Below are positions 34,349-43,405 of a stretch of 64,000 nt of DNA, one piece after another (the stretch's first letter is position 1; every line of letters starts with the position of its first letter). The position numbers were made by a program, and so were the translations under genes. The notes beneath the pieces were generated by a model. That model did not search any database. It was not told the origin of the DNA and saw only the letters and a list, made by a program, of their open reading frames with translations. The stretch lies in NCBI GenBank assembly GCA_035568175.1, contig DATMON010000018.1, positions 372,001 to 436,000 of the forward strand, read 5' to 3'. This stretch comes from AV40 sp035568175 (GTDB lineage Bacteria > Verrucomicrobiota > Verrucomicrobiia > Chthoniobacterales > UBA10450).

Positions 34349-35509
34349 ATGAACGAAGCGACACGGTCGAGAGCGCTGAGATCGATAATCAACGAATGGT
34401 GGTCTCGTGTCACCGACCTGCTGCCGCGCGACGACTGGCTCGTCCTCGGGTGGGCGATGGCGATGAAAGTAATACTTTTAGCTTTTGGCGTCGCCAGCTA
34501 TCAGGCCCTGGAAGACGAAAAAGTGCCTTTCGGCAAGGCCTGGTTGGATATCTGGAATCAATGGGATGGCGTCCACTTTCTGCGCCTGGCAGAGTTCGGC
34601 TACAGTGCCTCGGACAAGTTCAAAGCTTGGTTTTACCCATTCTACCCGTGGTGTGTTCGCTTATTCTCCTACATCTCCGGCGATTTTTTAGTCGCCTCCT
34701 TCGCAGTCTCCGGCCTTGCCTTGCTCGCTGCCGTTGTCGTTTTGCGACGCATTGCTGCGCTGGAATTGTCCGCGCCTCTTGCCAGTCGAGCCGTTTTTTT
34801 CTTTCTGATTTTTCCGACGGCATTCTATCTCCACATCGGCTACACCGAGAGTCTCTTTCTCGCTTTAGGACTTGGCTCAGTCTTCGCCTCGCGCAAAGAA
34901 CGATGGTGGCTCGCGGGCGTCCTCGGCGCGTTCGCGTGGATGACGCGGGCGAACGGAATCGTTTTGTTGCCTACCCTGGCGGTGGAAGCTGGACACCAAT
35001 GGTTCGTCGGCAAACGCTGGCGATGGCAGTGGCTCTGGATCGCGCTAGTGCCTGCCGGGTTCGCAGTTTATTTGTTTCTGAACTGGCGCGTCTCGGGTAA
35101 TTCGTTCGCATTTCTGCGGCTGCGGCGCGAGCTGTTTCACATGACTTTCTCGTGGCCTTGGAACGGGATCGCCGACTCCTTTCGCAATCTGAGGCGGGAT
35201 CCCAACGAAGCGGAAATAGTTGGGACCCAGGAAATCATTTTTACCACGCTCGGCTTTGTCTGCACCGTCGCGAGCTGGTTCAAGTTTCGACCGATCTATG
35301 CGACTTGGATGACCGCGAACTGGTTACTTCTTGTCTGCGTCACTTTTATTGAAAGCATGCCGCGCTACGCGCTGACAATGTTTCCGATTTTCTTCCTCTT
35401 CGCTCTCGTCAGCAAGAGTCGCTTTTGGAGCGCGGTCATCACGGTATGGTCACTTCTCTTCTTCGCGCTCTTTAGCAGCCTTTTCGTTCGCGGTTGGTGG
35501 GTTTTTTGA
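34349..35509 (+). CDS. PIG-V-like mannosyltransferase family membrane protein
   Basis: The 386-residue protein has about ten helices and a loop 1 with WDGVHFLRLAEFGY, like the WDxxHFxxIAxxGY motif of the PIG-V (GPI mannosyltransferase 2) family. FPTAFYLHIGYTESLFLAL and FAWMTRANGIVLLPTLAVE are further strongly typical segments. Bacterial members are thought to move sugars from polyprenyl carriers outside the membrane. It lies 21 bases after the previous membrane gene. Confidence 0.85.
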   Translation: MNEATRSRALRSIINEWWSRVTDLLPRDDWLVLGWAMAMKVILLAFGVASYQALEDEKVPFGKAWLDIWNQWDGVHFLRLAEFGYSASDKFKAWFYPFYPWCVRLFSYISGDFLVASFAVSGLALLAAVVVLRRIAALELSAPLASRAVFFFLIFPTAFYLHIGYTESLFLALGLGSVFASRKERWWLAGVLGAFAWMTRANGIVLLPTLAVEAGHQWFVGKRWRWQWLWIALVPAGFAVYLFLNWRVSGNSFAFLRLRRELFHMTFSWPWNGIADSFRNLRRDPNEAEIVGTQEIIFTTLGFVCTVASWFKFRPIYATWMTANWLLLVCVTFIESMPRYALTMFPIFFLFALVSKSRFWSAVITVWSLLFFALFSSLFVRGWWVF

Positions 35510-35524
35510 GCGAATAGCAATCTC

Positions 35525-36838
35525 ATGAAGAAATTCGTGCCTGCCGGTCTCCTTATCACATCGTTTCTTTTGTCGATTTTCGCTGCGTATCGGGGCGGCT
35601 ACATCGGTCCGGACTACTACACGCATCTGGCGCGGATGATCGAGTGGCCGAAAATCTTTGATTTCGGTGCGACGAACCCGCCCTTGTATTATCTGCTCGG
35701 TCACGGGCTATTCCGGATCATTGGCTCAAGGAACGCATTTCCGATTACTCTGTCCATCATCCAGGCGGCCGTAAACGTCATCGCGCTGTGGTGGTTCTTC
35801 GTTTACATCGAGCGACGCTTCGCGTCGCCGATGGTTTATGCGGGTTTCGTCGGGTTGCTTACGTTTTTGCCGGTGCGAGTCATCCACGCGGCGACGATTG
35901 GGACTGACTGCATGACGATCCCGCTCTTCGCTCTCGTGCTTTTTCTTTTCAATAAGTTCTCGAGCGAAGAAACGTCTACGCCCAAAAATGCCGCGTTATT
36001 GGGATTCGCGCTCGGTCTGTCTGTTTTTACCAAGTACAGTTTCATGGCTTTGCTTCCGATCGTGTTCGTTGTCTTCAATTGGATCGGGACAAAACGCGCA
36101 TGGAGGCTCCGCCGATTCGCCAACATCTGTGCTATTTCCCTGGCATTCCCCTCCGCTATCACGGCCTACAGTTTTTGGGCGAGCAGTCAGGTCCATGGGT
36201 ATAACACCGAAAAACATTGGGCCCGGAGCGGGATCCCGGCCGATATGAACTACAAAGATATTTTTTCCATCAAAGCCAACGACATCCAGCTGTTTAAGGC
36301 TCCTGAATATTTCAAACGTGACATCCTTGTCCCGCATAAATACAGCTATTTGGGCTTATCACACTTGGGCGTCTTCAGCGACCCGATGAATCTCTTTCAA
36401 GATTTGAGCGTGCCTCAGCGCTTTGGGAGCATTCTTATTCCCGATCAGAAAACGCGTCGCCCGTGGAAAACTACGGTGATGGAGGTGTCGAGTTTTCTTG
36501 GAACTCTGTGGACTGTTTTGGCTCTGATAGGGACGCCCTGGAGCTTCGTTCGAAGTTTGAGGCACTTATCTGCCGACAAACTCCAACTTGAAGATAGCGC
36601 GATCCTTCTTGGGATAGCCTATTTTCTCCTAATGTTCCTGCCAATTCCGTTCGTTCACGGTGGTGCCCTGTTTGGCTATTGGACACCGCGACTCATTCTG
36701 CCGGCGTTGCTCTGTTTCTTCCTCGCGGGATTTCTCTTGGTCGATCGAAAGATTGCGCATCGCCGTGAAATCATTCCCTTCGCAGTGTTCTTGCTGGTCC
36801 TTCTCCAGTGCGCCGTGGAAGTGGCCTTCCTCATCTGA
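35525..36838 (+). CDS. Polytopic membrane protein, GT39/GT-C-like
   Basis: The 437-residue protein has about ten helices. Loop 1 holds GPDYYTHLARMIEWPKIFDFG and NPPLYYLLGHGLF, close to the D-x-x-x-H and NPPL(Y/F)Y pattern of GT-C transferases and DUF2142-like proteins. A long extracytoplasmic loop follows helix 7-8. It lies 15 bases after the PIG-V-like gene, and its last eight bases overlap the end of the convergent membrane gene. Confidence 0.75.
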   Translation: MKKFVPAGLLITSFLLSIFAAYRGGYIGPDYYTHLARMIEWPKIFDFGATNPPLYYLLGHGLFRIIGSRNAFPITLSIIQAAVNVIALWWFFVYIERRFASPMVYAGFVGLLTFLPVRVIHAATIGTDCMTIPLFALVLFLFNKFSSEETSTPKNAALLGFALGLSVFTKYSFMALLPIVFVVFNWIGTKRAWRLRRFANICAISLAFPSAITAYSFWASSQVHGYNTEKHWARSGIPADMNYKDIFSIKANDIQLFKAPEYFKRDILVPHKYSYLGLSHLGVFSDPMNLFQDLSVPQRFGSILIPDQKTRRPWKTTVMEVSSFLGTLWTVLALIGTPWSFVRSLRHLSADKLQLEDSAILLGIAYFLLMFLPIPFVHGGALFGYWTPRLILPALLCFFLAGFLLVDRKIAHRREIIPFAVFLLVLLQCAVEVAFLI

Positions 36839-38168
36839 CCGCATCTTTCCCCGAGATCGCACTCCAGAAATTTCGGGTCTCGACCGGCAGATTTGAGTCA
36901 GACGCCAGGTAATAAGCGGTGGCCAGTAAGTTGATGGCGCTCGAAACTATGATGAGTCCGATCACGGCGTGACGCATTCGGACGAGCAGAGTTCTGCCTG
37001 CGCTCAGAAAAACAAACAGGCAAGAAATAAGAAGTGGATAAAACTCCACGGTGTAGCGTTCGGCCAGCGCCAGGTACGACAGGACACAAACCGCCTGCGC
37101 GAAAAAGGCTGCCGCAATCCAGCGTTGAAAATAATCGGTTCGAGTTCGCCAACAAAGGAAAGCTATTCCCACTGTCGCCGTGACAGCTAACCAGCTCGAG
37201 CACCACGGAATGGAAATAAAGGTTTCACTGACCGGGAGCGAGAAAACGCCAGGGTGCACAACAGGGTGGCGATCGACCCGGACAAACGGAGGATGCAAAT
37301 GAAACGATGGCGGAACCAGACTGAAGTAGTCTGCAAAGCTGTATGGCACACGGCTCAAATTGAAAGTCCCATGCTCACGAGCGAACTCCCGGTGAGGTGA
37401 ATTGATGTAGGATTCATAGTTCGCTCCGGTAAGGTTACCGAGCTTCGCGTAATTGAGCAGCAGATAAGAGGCGAGCGCGAGTCCGAGTGTCGCCCCAAGA
37501 ACGGTGAAATTGAGCAGCCGTTTCTCTCGTGGGATTTGCAAGGCAACGAGCGGCGCAATGATTACGAGCGCGGCTCCAAACGTCGCCCGTGAAAACAAGG
37601 CCAAGGCGGCGCAGACGGAAAAACCGGCCAGCGAAAGAGTGAATGCTATTCCTTCCGCGCTGCGACAACGCCAAAGAAAGAAGAGCGCAGCAACCGACCA
37701 CGCGAACCCCCAAATTATCGCTTCGCTATAAATCGAAAGATTGCCGAGAAGAGAAAGCAGCGGCGTCCCAAAAACAAATCCGATCAAACACGCGCCGCCC
37801 AGCCAATTTCGCGCGCGCACACAAAGCGCAGAGCGACTTAATGCGGTCGAGATCAGTCCGGTAAACGCAAACAACGCAAGCTCACCGGCCAAAAAGCCGG
37901 AAATGCGCGACCACTCGCCCCGGCCAGCCGGATAAACAAAATTTAGCGGAATCCGCAATAGCGCGGGGAATGGCCCGAAATACATGCGGGTCTTCCCGTT
38001 GACGATCATTGTCTCCCAGCGGATCGCATCGGCGTCGACATCGATGTTCCCGCGCAAAAAATGCTCGGCCTGCGAATCGAACGCATCGCCGAGCACTTCT
38101 TTGACGAAGATTTCCTGACCGCCCGTGGTTGCAATGATCCAAATCAGGACGCTCAGCACTAACGCCAC
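36831..38168 (-). CDS. Polytopic membrane protein, possible GT-C-like
   Basis: The protein of about 445 residues has about ten helices and a first extracytoplasmic loop with FDSQAEHFLRGNIDVD and GKTRMYFGPFPALLR. These resemble the loop of the gene at 33074 (ALLQGDLGL, YYSVFPLGAVLS), so the two may be distant paralogues. The open frame reaches 38351 but that would overlap nuoA; GTG 38168 or 38159 is more likely. A copy of the AAGATCGACA repeat lies between the nuoA stop and this start. Confidence 0.7.
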   Translation of the reverse strand: MALVLSVLIWIIATTGGQEIFVKEVLGDAFDSQAEHFLRGNIDVDADAIRWETMIVNGKTRMYFGPFPALLRIPLNFVYPAGRGEWSRISGFLAGELALFAFTGLISTALSRSALCVRARNWLGGACLIGFVFGTPLLSLLGNLSIYSEAIIWGFAWSVAALFFLWRCRSAEGIAFTLSLAGFSVCAALALFSRATFGAALVIIAPLVALQIPREKRLLNFTVLGATLGLALASYLLLNYAKLGNLTGANYESYINSPHREFAREHGTFNLSRVPYSFADYFSLVPPSFHLHPPFVRVDRHPVVHPGVFSLPVSETFISIPWCSSWLAVTATVGIAFLCWRTRTDYFQRWIAAAFFAQAVCVLSYLALAERYTVEFYPLLISCLFVFLSAGRTLLVRMRHAVIGLIIVSSAINLLATAYYLASDSNLPVETRNFWSAISGKDAVR

Positions 38169-38218
38169 CGGCCAAAGCCGCGGCGAAGATACGATGTCGA
38201 TCTTGGAGTCGATCGCTT

Positions 38219-38590
38219 CTACTTTCGAAAATCGAGCGCGCCTTTTTTCAGCGCGTAAACATAGCCCACCATCAGGATCGCAATGAAACTGAGCATGCTC
38301 CAGAAGATCAAGCTGCTGTGCGCGATCGCTTCTTTGTACACGACCGCCCACGGATACATGAAGACGATCTCGAGGTCGAAGAGGATGAAGAGCATCGCCA
38401 CGAGATAGAACTTCACGCTAAAGCGCGGTTGTCCCTCGCCTTGCGGAATCATCCCGCATTCGTAGGCAGTGTCTTTCGCGGGTGTGCGTCGCCCTGTTTT
38501 CCCGAGCAGCACGCTGATCAGCAGCGCCGACGCGGCGAATCCAATTGCAACAATGATCTGCAGGAGGACCGGCAGATATTCTTGAATCAT
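38219..38590 (-). CDS. nuoA: NADH-quinone oxidoreductase subunit A, isolated copy
   Basis: The 123-residue protein has three helices and the diagnostic YECGMIPQGEGQPRFSVKFY segment followed by LFDLEIVFMYPWA. It forms part of the membrane arm of complex I close to the quinone site. In most genomes nuoA opens the nuoABCD... operon; here no other nuo gene is present on either side within the window. The protein itself looks complete and unchanged, so it is probably functional with partners coded elsewhere. Confidence 0.95.
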   Translation of the reverse strand: MIQEYLPVLLQIIVAIGFAASALLISVLLGKTGRRTPAKDTAYECGMIPQGEGQPRFSVKFYLVAMLFILFDLEIVFMYPWAVVYKEAIAHSSLIFWSMLSFIAILMVGYVYALKKGALDFRK

Positions 38591-38626
38591 TCGCGGCCTC
38601 GAAAGGCTGGCGCGGAACTGTCGCGA

Positions 38627-38953
38627 TTACTTTACCGCGGCCAGTCTCGGACCGGGAATGTGTCCGTTCTGCGGGGCAATGGCCTTGGCCAGCGATGAGG
38701 GCAGGCCCTTGTATTTCTTGCCATTCTTTTTCACTGCGCCGCGTGCGACCAGGTTCTGCAGCTTTTCGTAGGCACGCAGCCGGAGCATTTCCTCGCCTCC
38801 GCTCGCGGCGTTTCGCGCGCGAAGATTCTCGTGCACAATATCAAAGAGTTCCTTGAACTCGTAGGAGGCGCGACGAGAGAGCACCGCCACCAGTTCCTCG
38901 GTCACCAAATCAGGAACTCGACGAGAAAATGCGTTTTTCTTGAGAATAGCCAT
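38627..38953 (-). CDS. Hypothetical small basic protein
   Basis: The protein of about 108 residues has no recognised motif. It is basic and largely helical: VPDLVTEELVAVLSRRASYEFKELF (read in parts) and LRLRAYEKLQNLVARGAVKKNGKKYKG. The second part looks like the wing of a small winged-helix fold (helix, then GAVKKNGKKYKGL), so DNA binding is conceivable. ATG 38953 is preferred over the longer frame from 39004 because the upstream residues are Cys-rich and atypical. It lies 36 bases upstream of nuoA on the same strand. Confidence 0.65.
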   Translation of the reverse strand: MAILKKNAFSRRVPDLVTEELVAVLSRRASYEFKELFDIVHENLRARNAASGGEEMLRLRAYEKLQNLVARGAVKKNGKKYKGLPSSLAKAIAPQNGHIPGPRLAAVK

Positions 38954-39076
38954 AGGTCGGCAACAGTAGCACGTTTTGGCCAAACTAACAGCACAATCTG
39001 ACACTCGCCGCTAACTTAGACTATGCTAGGTAAATCGCGCCGAAATGGCCCACTCAGATCGTTCGTTTTCTCGAGT

Positions 39077-40795
39077 TTAATCGCCGTAGTGGCGACTGAT
39101 CACCCAGAGCGCCGCCGGCAAACCAAGTCCGATATCTAATGTCACTGGACCCGTCGATTCGGTCATGTAGCCGTCGGCGTCATATCGTTGGGACGAAACG
39201 ATCGGGCTGAGGTGTTTGATTACGATTTCTGGCGGCGGCAGTTTGCCAACATCGACATAATCCGAGATCGCCGGCATGAAGGCCGCGCTCATGAGTAGCA
39301 TCGGACGCAGGGCCGCGTCCAGTCGCGAGTAAAGCAGCGCCGTGTCCACATAAACGAATGCGTCTGTCGGTGGCGGCACTGCGCGCACGGCCGATTTGTA
39401 AGTGGATGAATTGGCCAGCCCACCGGACGACTTCATGCTTCGATTGATTGCCGATTCAACCGAAGCCGAATCGAGCCCCGCAATCAGGACCTGGTTCGAG
39501 AATGCAATTGTCGGTGTGATCGCGAACAAAGCCGCCGGCGACTGCATGTAAAAATAAGCGACGCCATTCTTTTCAGTTTTTGTCCAGGGGACGTCTTCAT
39601 CGATCGCATGGGTCAACGCATTTACGATTTTGTTTGCGCGGACCGGATCTTTCACCCGCAAAGTGCTGATGATCGACGGCCAGCGCGAATTCTGCGGCCA
39701 ATCGGCAAGCGATCCTAGCTCCAGATCGAACGCCGTTTTCCAATCATCCACCGTCACGCCGGCGCGCGTAGCAGCGTCGAAGACTTTCTGCAACCAGCCT
39801 CCAACCGGCAGACCTCCCTGGTTTATTCTGGCAAGTCTGTCGGGATTAAGCAATGTCGCGAGATACAAGAATGTCTCCGATGTTCCGAGCGCGAGAGACG
39901 ATTGCGTCAGCGTTTGCTCCAATTGTGCCCTTGGCATTCCAACAAACAAAACGTCGCGAATTTTGCCTTTATCGAATCTCGTCGCCGCGCAAACACTGCG
40001 GATTTGATCGACAACCCCGTTCTGATCGGTGGAGACGCCAATGGCATTGCGCAGGGCCGTTAATTTTTCAGATAACGCTTTTGGCTGGAGATAGAACAGC
40101 AGCGCGTAACTTGCCGGCATATGTTGCATCGCCCCGCGAAATACGTCGTCAGCGTCCAATGTCGTTTGTCCCTTTCCGCCACCGGAGGGAGCCGCCGTGC
40201 TGGAATCGCGGCCGTCGACGCGGTCGAGCACCGCTTTCAATTCGGCCAGATCGTTCGAAGCCAAGAACCATTGACCGTCGTAAACCGTCGCCACCTGGTT
40301 TGGCGCGACGCCCACGATGTCGATCTTATGTTGCTCGTAATCGACGCTTTCGTGTGCGGAAGGGTCGCGCGCGATCTGCGACCGCCATTTGCCAACGATT
40401 TCTTCGGCATTTGATTGGCTTCCACGAAATCGGAAACCACCGACAAAATGCGGGTTGTTGTTCTCAATCGACGTGACCGCTATAAACGCGTCTTTCGGAC
40501 TGAGCCGCGCGATATCAGCCGCAGTGTCCGCGGCCGTGGCGCGCTGCGGAACTCTCGAGAGCGGTTTGTTCAGAAAATCCTGGACTGCCGGCTCCTGATA
40601 GAGCTTGTAAAGGTCGCTAGCGTGCCACTCGTCGCGCGTGCGATTGAAATCCGGAAAGTGCGCGAGCGCAATCGTTCCTCGCGGCAACAACGCAGTTACC
40701 GTTGCGTGCGGGGTGCGCTCGGCGCGGCGCAGCCCGTACAAAATACCGACGGCCGCGAGAGCCGCGATCAACACCATTAAACCAAGACGCTTCAT
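39077..40795 (-). CDS. DUF3352-type secreted or membrane-anchored protein
   Basis: The protein of about 572 residues has an N-terminal signal anchor (MKRLGLMVLIAALAAVGILY) and then ALLPRGTIALAHFPDFNRT, DAFIAVTSIENNNPHFVGGF and a long repeated beta/alpha layout like DUF3352 proteins of Planctomycetes and Verrucomicrobia. The function of the family is unknown. The gene starts at ATG 40795, and a four-unit heptamer array (40809-40836) lies directly upstream, between it and the recombinase stop. Confidence 0.75.
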   Translation of the reverse strand: MKRLGLMVLIAALAAVGILYGLRRAERTPHATVTALLPRGTIALAHFPDFNRTRDEWHASDLYKLYQEPAVQDFLNKPLSRVPQRATAADTAADIARLSPKDAFIAVTSIENNNPHFVGGFRFRGSQSNAEEIVGKWRSQIARDPSAHESVDYEQHKIDIVGVAPNQVATVYDGQWFLASNDLAELKAVLDRVDGRDSSTAAPSGGGKGQTTLDADDVFRGAMQHMPASYALLFYLQPKALSEKLTALRNAIGVSTDQNGVVDQIRSVCAATRFDKGKIRDVLFVGMPRAQLEQTLTQSSLALGTSETFLYLATLLNPDRLARINQGGLPVGGWLQKVFDAATRAGVTVDDWKTAFDLELGSLADWPQNSRWPSIISTLRVKDPVRANKIVNALTHAIDEDVPWTKTEKNGVAYFYMQSPAALFAITPTIAFSNQVLIAGLDSASVESAINRSMKSSGGLANSSTYKSAVRAVPPPTDAFVYVDTALLYSRLDAALRPMLLMSAAFMPAISDYVDVGKLPPPEIVIKHLSPIVSSQRYDADGYMTESTGPVTLDIGLGLPAALWVISRHYGD

Positions 40796-40808
40796 GAGCC
40801 GCCTTCCA

Positions 40809-40836
40809 TCAACTATCAACTCTCAACTATCAACTC
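40809..40836. repeat. Four-unit heptamer tandem repeat
   Basis: Four 7-base units alternate TCAACTA, TCAACTC, TCAACTA, TCAACTC. The array fills most of the 49-base gap between the xerD-like stop and the DUF3352-type start, where the ribosome-binding site would be. Confidence 0.85.
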
Positions 40837-40844
40837 GATTTGCG

Positions 40845-41753
40845 TTACGCCCGGGGATGGAATTGTCGGTGCACAGCTTTCAGACGCTGTTGGTCGACGT
40901 GCGTGTAAACCTGTGTCGTCGAAATGTCGGCGTGCCCAAGCATTTCCTGAATGATGCGCAGATCGGCGCCGTTGCTCAGCAAATGGGTGGCGAAGCTGTG
41001 CCTGAGCAAATGCGGATAAATGTTCTTTTCCAAGCCGGCCATTCTTGCCTTTTCTTTCACGATCTGCCAGATCCGCGCGGTCGTTAATTTCGTTCCGCGC
41101 TCGGACAGGAAAACTTCGCTCCCGCTTCGGCGCTTCACCAGTTTCGGTCTTTCGGCCGACAAATAACACGCGAGCGCCTCACACGCCTTGTGCCCGACCG
41201 GAACGATCCTCGTTTTGTTTCCTTTGCCAATTACGCGAATCGTTCCTTCCTCCAGAGAAAAATTCTCCAGCCGCGCATTGGCCAGTTCGGAAATGCGCAG
41301 CCCGCTCGCGTAAAGCAGCTCGATCATTGCGCGGTCGCGCAAGCCGAGCGGCGCCTTCGTGTTGATGCTGTTCAGCAATTGTTCGACCTGCAATTCGTTC
41401 AACGTCTCCGGCAAATAACGCTCGATCCGCGGAAGAGTGAGCGCTTCGGTCGGATCCCGCTCGATCTCGCCTTTGCCAGCGAGGAATCGGAAGAAAATCT
41501 TGAGCGCAACTACGATCAATTTGATCGACGCTGCCGAAAGCCCGGTCCGCTTCTTTTCAGCGAGATATTCGCTGATCATCGGCAACGTGACTGCTCGCAC
41601 TTTGTCGATCTTACGCTGGCGTGCGCCCCAGCTCGCGAAGTCGTTCAGCGATCGCTGAGTCGAAAGCTGGTAATTATCGGAAAGCCCGCGTTCGACCGCC
41701 AGATAGCGGATGAACGACTCGATCGCGCTTTCCACGCGCGGAACATCAAACAT
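40845..41753 (-). CDS. xerD: Tyrosine recombinase XerC/XerD
   Basis: The 302-residue protein has the phage-integrase-type SAM-like N-terminal domain and a catalytic domain with R in ASGLRISEL, K in GKGNKTRIVPV, HLLRHSFATHLL (H-x-x-R), H in LGHADISTT and the nucleophile Y in TQVYTHV. Its length and sequence are those of chromosome-dimer-resolving XerC/D, not of a mobile-element integrase. No second xer gene is in the window. The ATG at 41753 lies inside a heptamer repeat array. Confidence 0.93.
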   Translation of the reverse strand: MFDVPRVESAIESFIRYLAVERGLSDNYQLSTQRSLNDFASWGARQRKIDKVRAVTLPMISEYLAEKKRTGLSAASIKLIVVALKIFFRFLAGKGEIERDPTEALTLPRIERYLPETLNELQVEQLLNSINTKAPLGLRDRAMIELLYASGLRISELANARLENFSLEEGTIRVIGKGNKTRIVPVGHKACEALACYLSAERPKLVKRRSGSEVFLSERGTKLTTARIWQIVKEKARMAGLEKNIYPHLLRHSFATHLLSNGADLRIIQEMLGHADISTTQVYTHVDQQRLKAVHRQFHPRA

Positions 41754-41776
41754 CAAACCTCAAACATCAAACATCG
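41742..41776. repeat. Five-unit heptamer tandem repeat over the xerD start codon
   Basis: Five 7-base units AACATCA, AACATCA, AACCTCA, AACATCA, AACATCG. Read on the minus strand the array repeats TGATGTT, so ATG triplets recur every seven bases in rotating frames, and the chosen xerD start is one of them. Confidence 0.85.
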
Positions 41777-41851
41777 GCTCCCATCTCCCAGCTCCGTGCT
41801 TCCAAGCTCCTCGCCCCAGGCAGCCCGGGCGTCCGTGCGCGGCGATTGACA

Positions 41852-42649
41852 ATGGAAGCTCAAATGTCCGATCATTTGTTGAGGATGAGCTTGGATTTGA
41901 ACAGCATTCTGAAGGATTGGCCGCATGAGAACCGCGCCATCAAGGTGCGCAAGATCCTCGGATTGGACGGCCGGCAAAAATTGCAGCTGCGGATCGATCT
42001 CGGCGTTCTCCAAATGGAATTGGCCGGTCGGCCCGATGGGATGCGGCCGCACGGTTGCGAATCGCTCCTGACTTATCATCAACTTCGCGCGGCGCGCGCG
42101 GAAGGACGCAACGAGAGCTACGAGCTCACTCCCGAAGAATGCGCCGAACTTCAGCAGGAAGGCATTCAATATTACCATCGCTATTTGAGTTTGTTTCAGA
42201 TCAACGATTTCCACGGCGTCGTCCGCGACACCCAGCGTAATCTTGAACTCTTCGACTTTGTCGATGCGCATACCGAGCGCGACGAGCTTTCCTGGACGCT
42301 CCAGCAATTTCGTCCCTACGTGCTGATGATGAACACGCGCGCCAAGGCTTCCATTTTCCTCGGGCAGGGGAAATTTCCGGAAGCGATCGCCGAGATTCAC
42401 CGCGGACGCGATGCGATCGCCGAATTCTTTCAGAAATCGAATTTTCCCGAGCTCGCCGCAAAAAGTTCCGAGATTCATTTCCTCGAGGAATGGCTCAATG
42501 AAGTAAGCGCCAAGCGTCCGCGTTCCAAACTCGAGATCATGGAGAGCGAGATGGAAACCGCGGTTGCGAAAGAACTCTACGAACGCGCTGCGGAGCTCCG
42601 GGACGCCATTCAGCAGCTGAAATCGAAAACCAGCGGCGTCGCAAGCTGA
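41852..42649 (+). CDS. UVR-motif-containing protein of unknown role
   Basis: The 265-residue protein is mainly helical. Its last 40 residues (ESEMETAVAKELYERAAELRDAIQQL) match the UvrB/UvrC (UVR) interaction motif. The central part (QYYHRYLSLFQINDFHGVVRDTQRNLELFDFV) is like a tetratricopeptide-type helical pair found in Verrucomicrobia proteins with this motif. A link to UvrA/UvrB or to Clp ATPases (McsA-type) is possible but not shown. ATG 41852 is preferred to TTG 41846. Confidence 0.8.
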   Translation: MEAQMSDHLLRMSLDLNSILKDWPHENRAIKVRKILGLDGRQKLQLRIDLGVLQMELAGRPDGMRPHGCESLLTYHQLRAARAEGRNESYELTPEECAELQQEGIQYYHRYLSLFQINDFHGVVRDTQRNLELFDFVDAHTERDELSWTLQQFRPYVLMMNTRAKASIFLGQGKFPEAIAEIHRGRDAIAEFFQKSNFPELAAKSSEIHFLEEWLNEVSAKRPRSKLEIMESEMETAVAKELYERAAELRDAIQQLKSKTSGVAS

Positions 42650-42652
42650 TTT

Positions 42653-42720
42653 TCTGTGGTGGCAGGGGTCTCGCCTGCGGGTGAGAGGACACAAGGCAGC
42701 CGTCAGTCCGAGTCGGGCTT
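42653..42720. repeat. REP-like intergenic repeat
   Basis: The stretch begins TGTGGTGGCAGGGG, has a GCAGG/CCTGC hairpin, and ends with GTCCGAGTCGGGC, a near copy of the GTCCG-NNN-CGGAC palindrome seen at 56941, 61760, 62498 and 62889. The opening TGTGG(T/C)GGCAGG is shared with 61750. Confidence 0.5.
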
Positions 42721-42772
42721 CATCCGACATTTTTGCTTGTCGAGAACTGCGGCGCCAGGGTGAAATGGCACT

Positions 42773-43108
42773 GTGAAGATTCTTTCGATTGGTGCCGCCG
42801 TTTTAATTGGCGCAGCCGTCTCGATTCCAATGGTGACGGAGGCAAAGTCAAAATCGAAAAAAACCACGCCGGTCCGGGCGGCCGATATCACCGATAAAAT
42901 CAGCGCCGTTCATCTTGCTTCGATCATCGTGAGCGTGCATTCGCCGCCCGCTTCCAAGGAATATAAAGTTACGCCAGCAACAAGGATCACCGTCAACGGA
43001 CGACCCGCCCAATTGAGCGGTCTCGCCACTGGAATGGATGTCGTCGTTGCGTCGGCTGCCGACGGAGGAACCGCCGCCACGATCGACGCGAAAACGGCGA
43101 AGCATTAA
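42773..43108 (+). CDS. Small secreted protein of unknown function
   Basis: The 111-residue protein starts at GTG and has a signal peptide (KILSIGAAVLIGAAVSIPMV, cleaved near TEA). The mature part holds EYKVTPATRITVNGRPAQLSGLATGMDVVV, a pattern seen in DUF5666-like or carrier-type small beta proteins where T-x-I-x-V-N-G-x-P-A-x-L-x-x-L-x-x-G-M precedes a beta strand. It ends with TAATIDAKTAKH. It stands alone between a UVR-motif gene and another small ORF. Confidence 0.7.
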   Translation: MKILSIGAAVLIGAAVSIPMVTEAKSKSKKTTPVRAADITDKISAVHLASIIVSVHSPPASKEYKVTPATRITVNGRPAQLSGLATGMDVVVASAADGGTAATIDAKTAKH

Positions 43109-43154
43109 ACAAGCAACTAATACCAACTAACCGCTAACAAATCACCAACCCCCA

Positions 43155-43373
43155 ATGCGTTTCCTCGCGGAAATCATCGTTGTTGGCGCGCTGATTTACC
43201 TCGGCTGGGCAACACCGTTCCGCGATTATCTGCCTGCCAGCGTCAGCGGCGTCGCCAAATCATCGACAGCACGCAGCAACGCGCCAGAACCGCGATCCCA
43301 ATCAATCGGAAGATCGACATCTATCCCGCCCGGCGCATGGATGTGGGGATCCAAACCACCATTCAGCGTTTGA
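43155..43373 (+). CDS. Possible small membrane-anchored protein
   Basis: The 72-residue frame has one N-terminal hydrophobic helix (LAEIIVVGALIYLGWATPF) and a Ser/Pro-rich tail ending WMWGSKPPFSV. It has no recognised family. Part of the tail is encoded by a copy of AAGATCGACAT (43310-43320). It could be a real small protein or a chance frame. Confidence 0.45.
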   Translation: MRFLAEIIVVGALIYLGWATPFRDYLPASVSGVAKSSTARSNAPEPRSQSIGRSTSIPPGAWMWGSKPPFSV

Positions 43374-43405
43374 TCGACCGACTCCGAAACGCGGGCCGTA
43401 ATATC

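Noticed and set aside
40845..41753. Integrase of a mobile element
   Set aside because: The protein matches housekeeping XerC/D in length and motifs, and no attachment sites, tRNA or phage genes are near.
40809..41776. Possible CRISPR array
   Set aside because: The repeats are 7-base tandem units with no spacers, and no cas gene is present.
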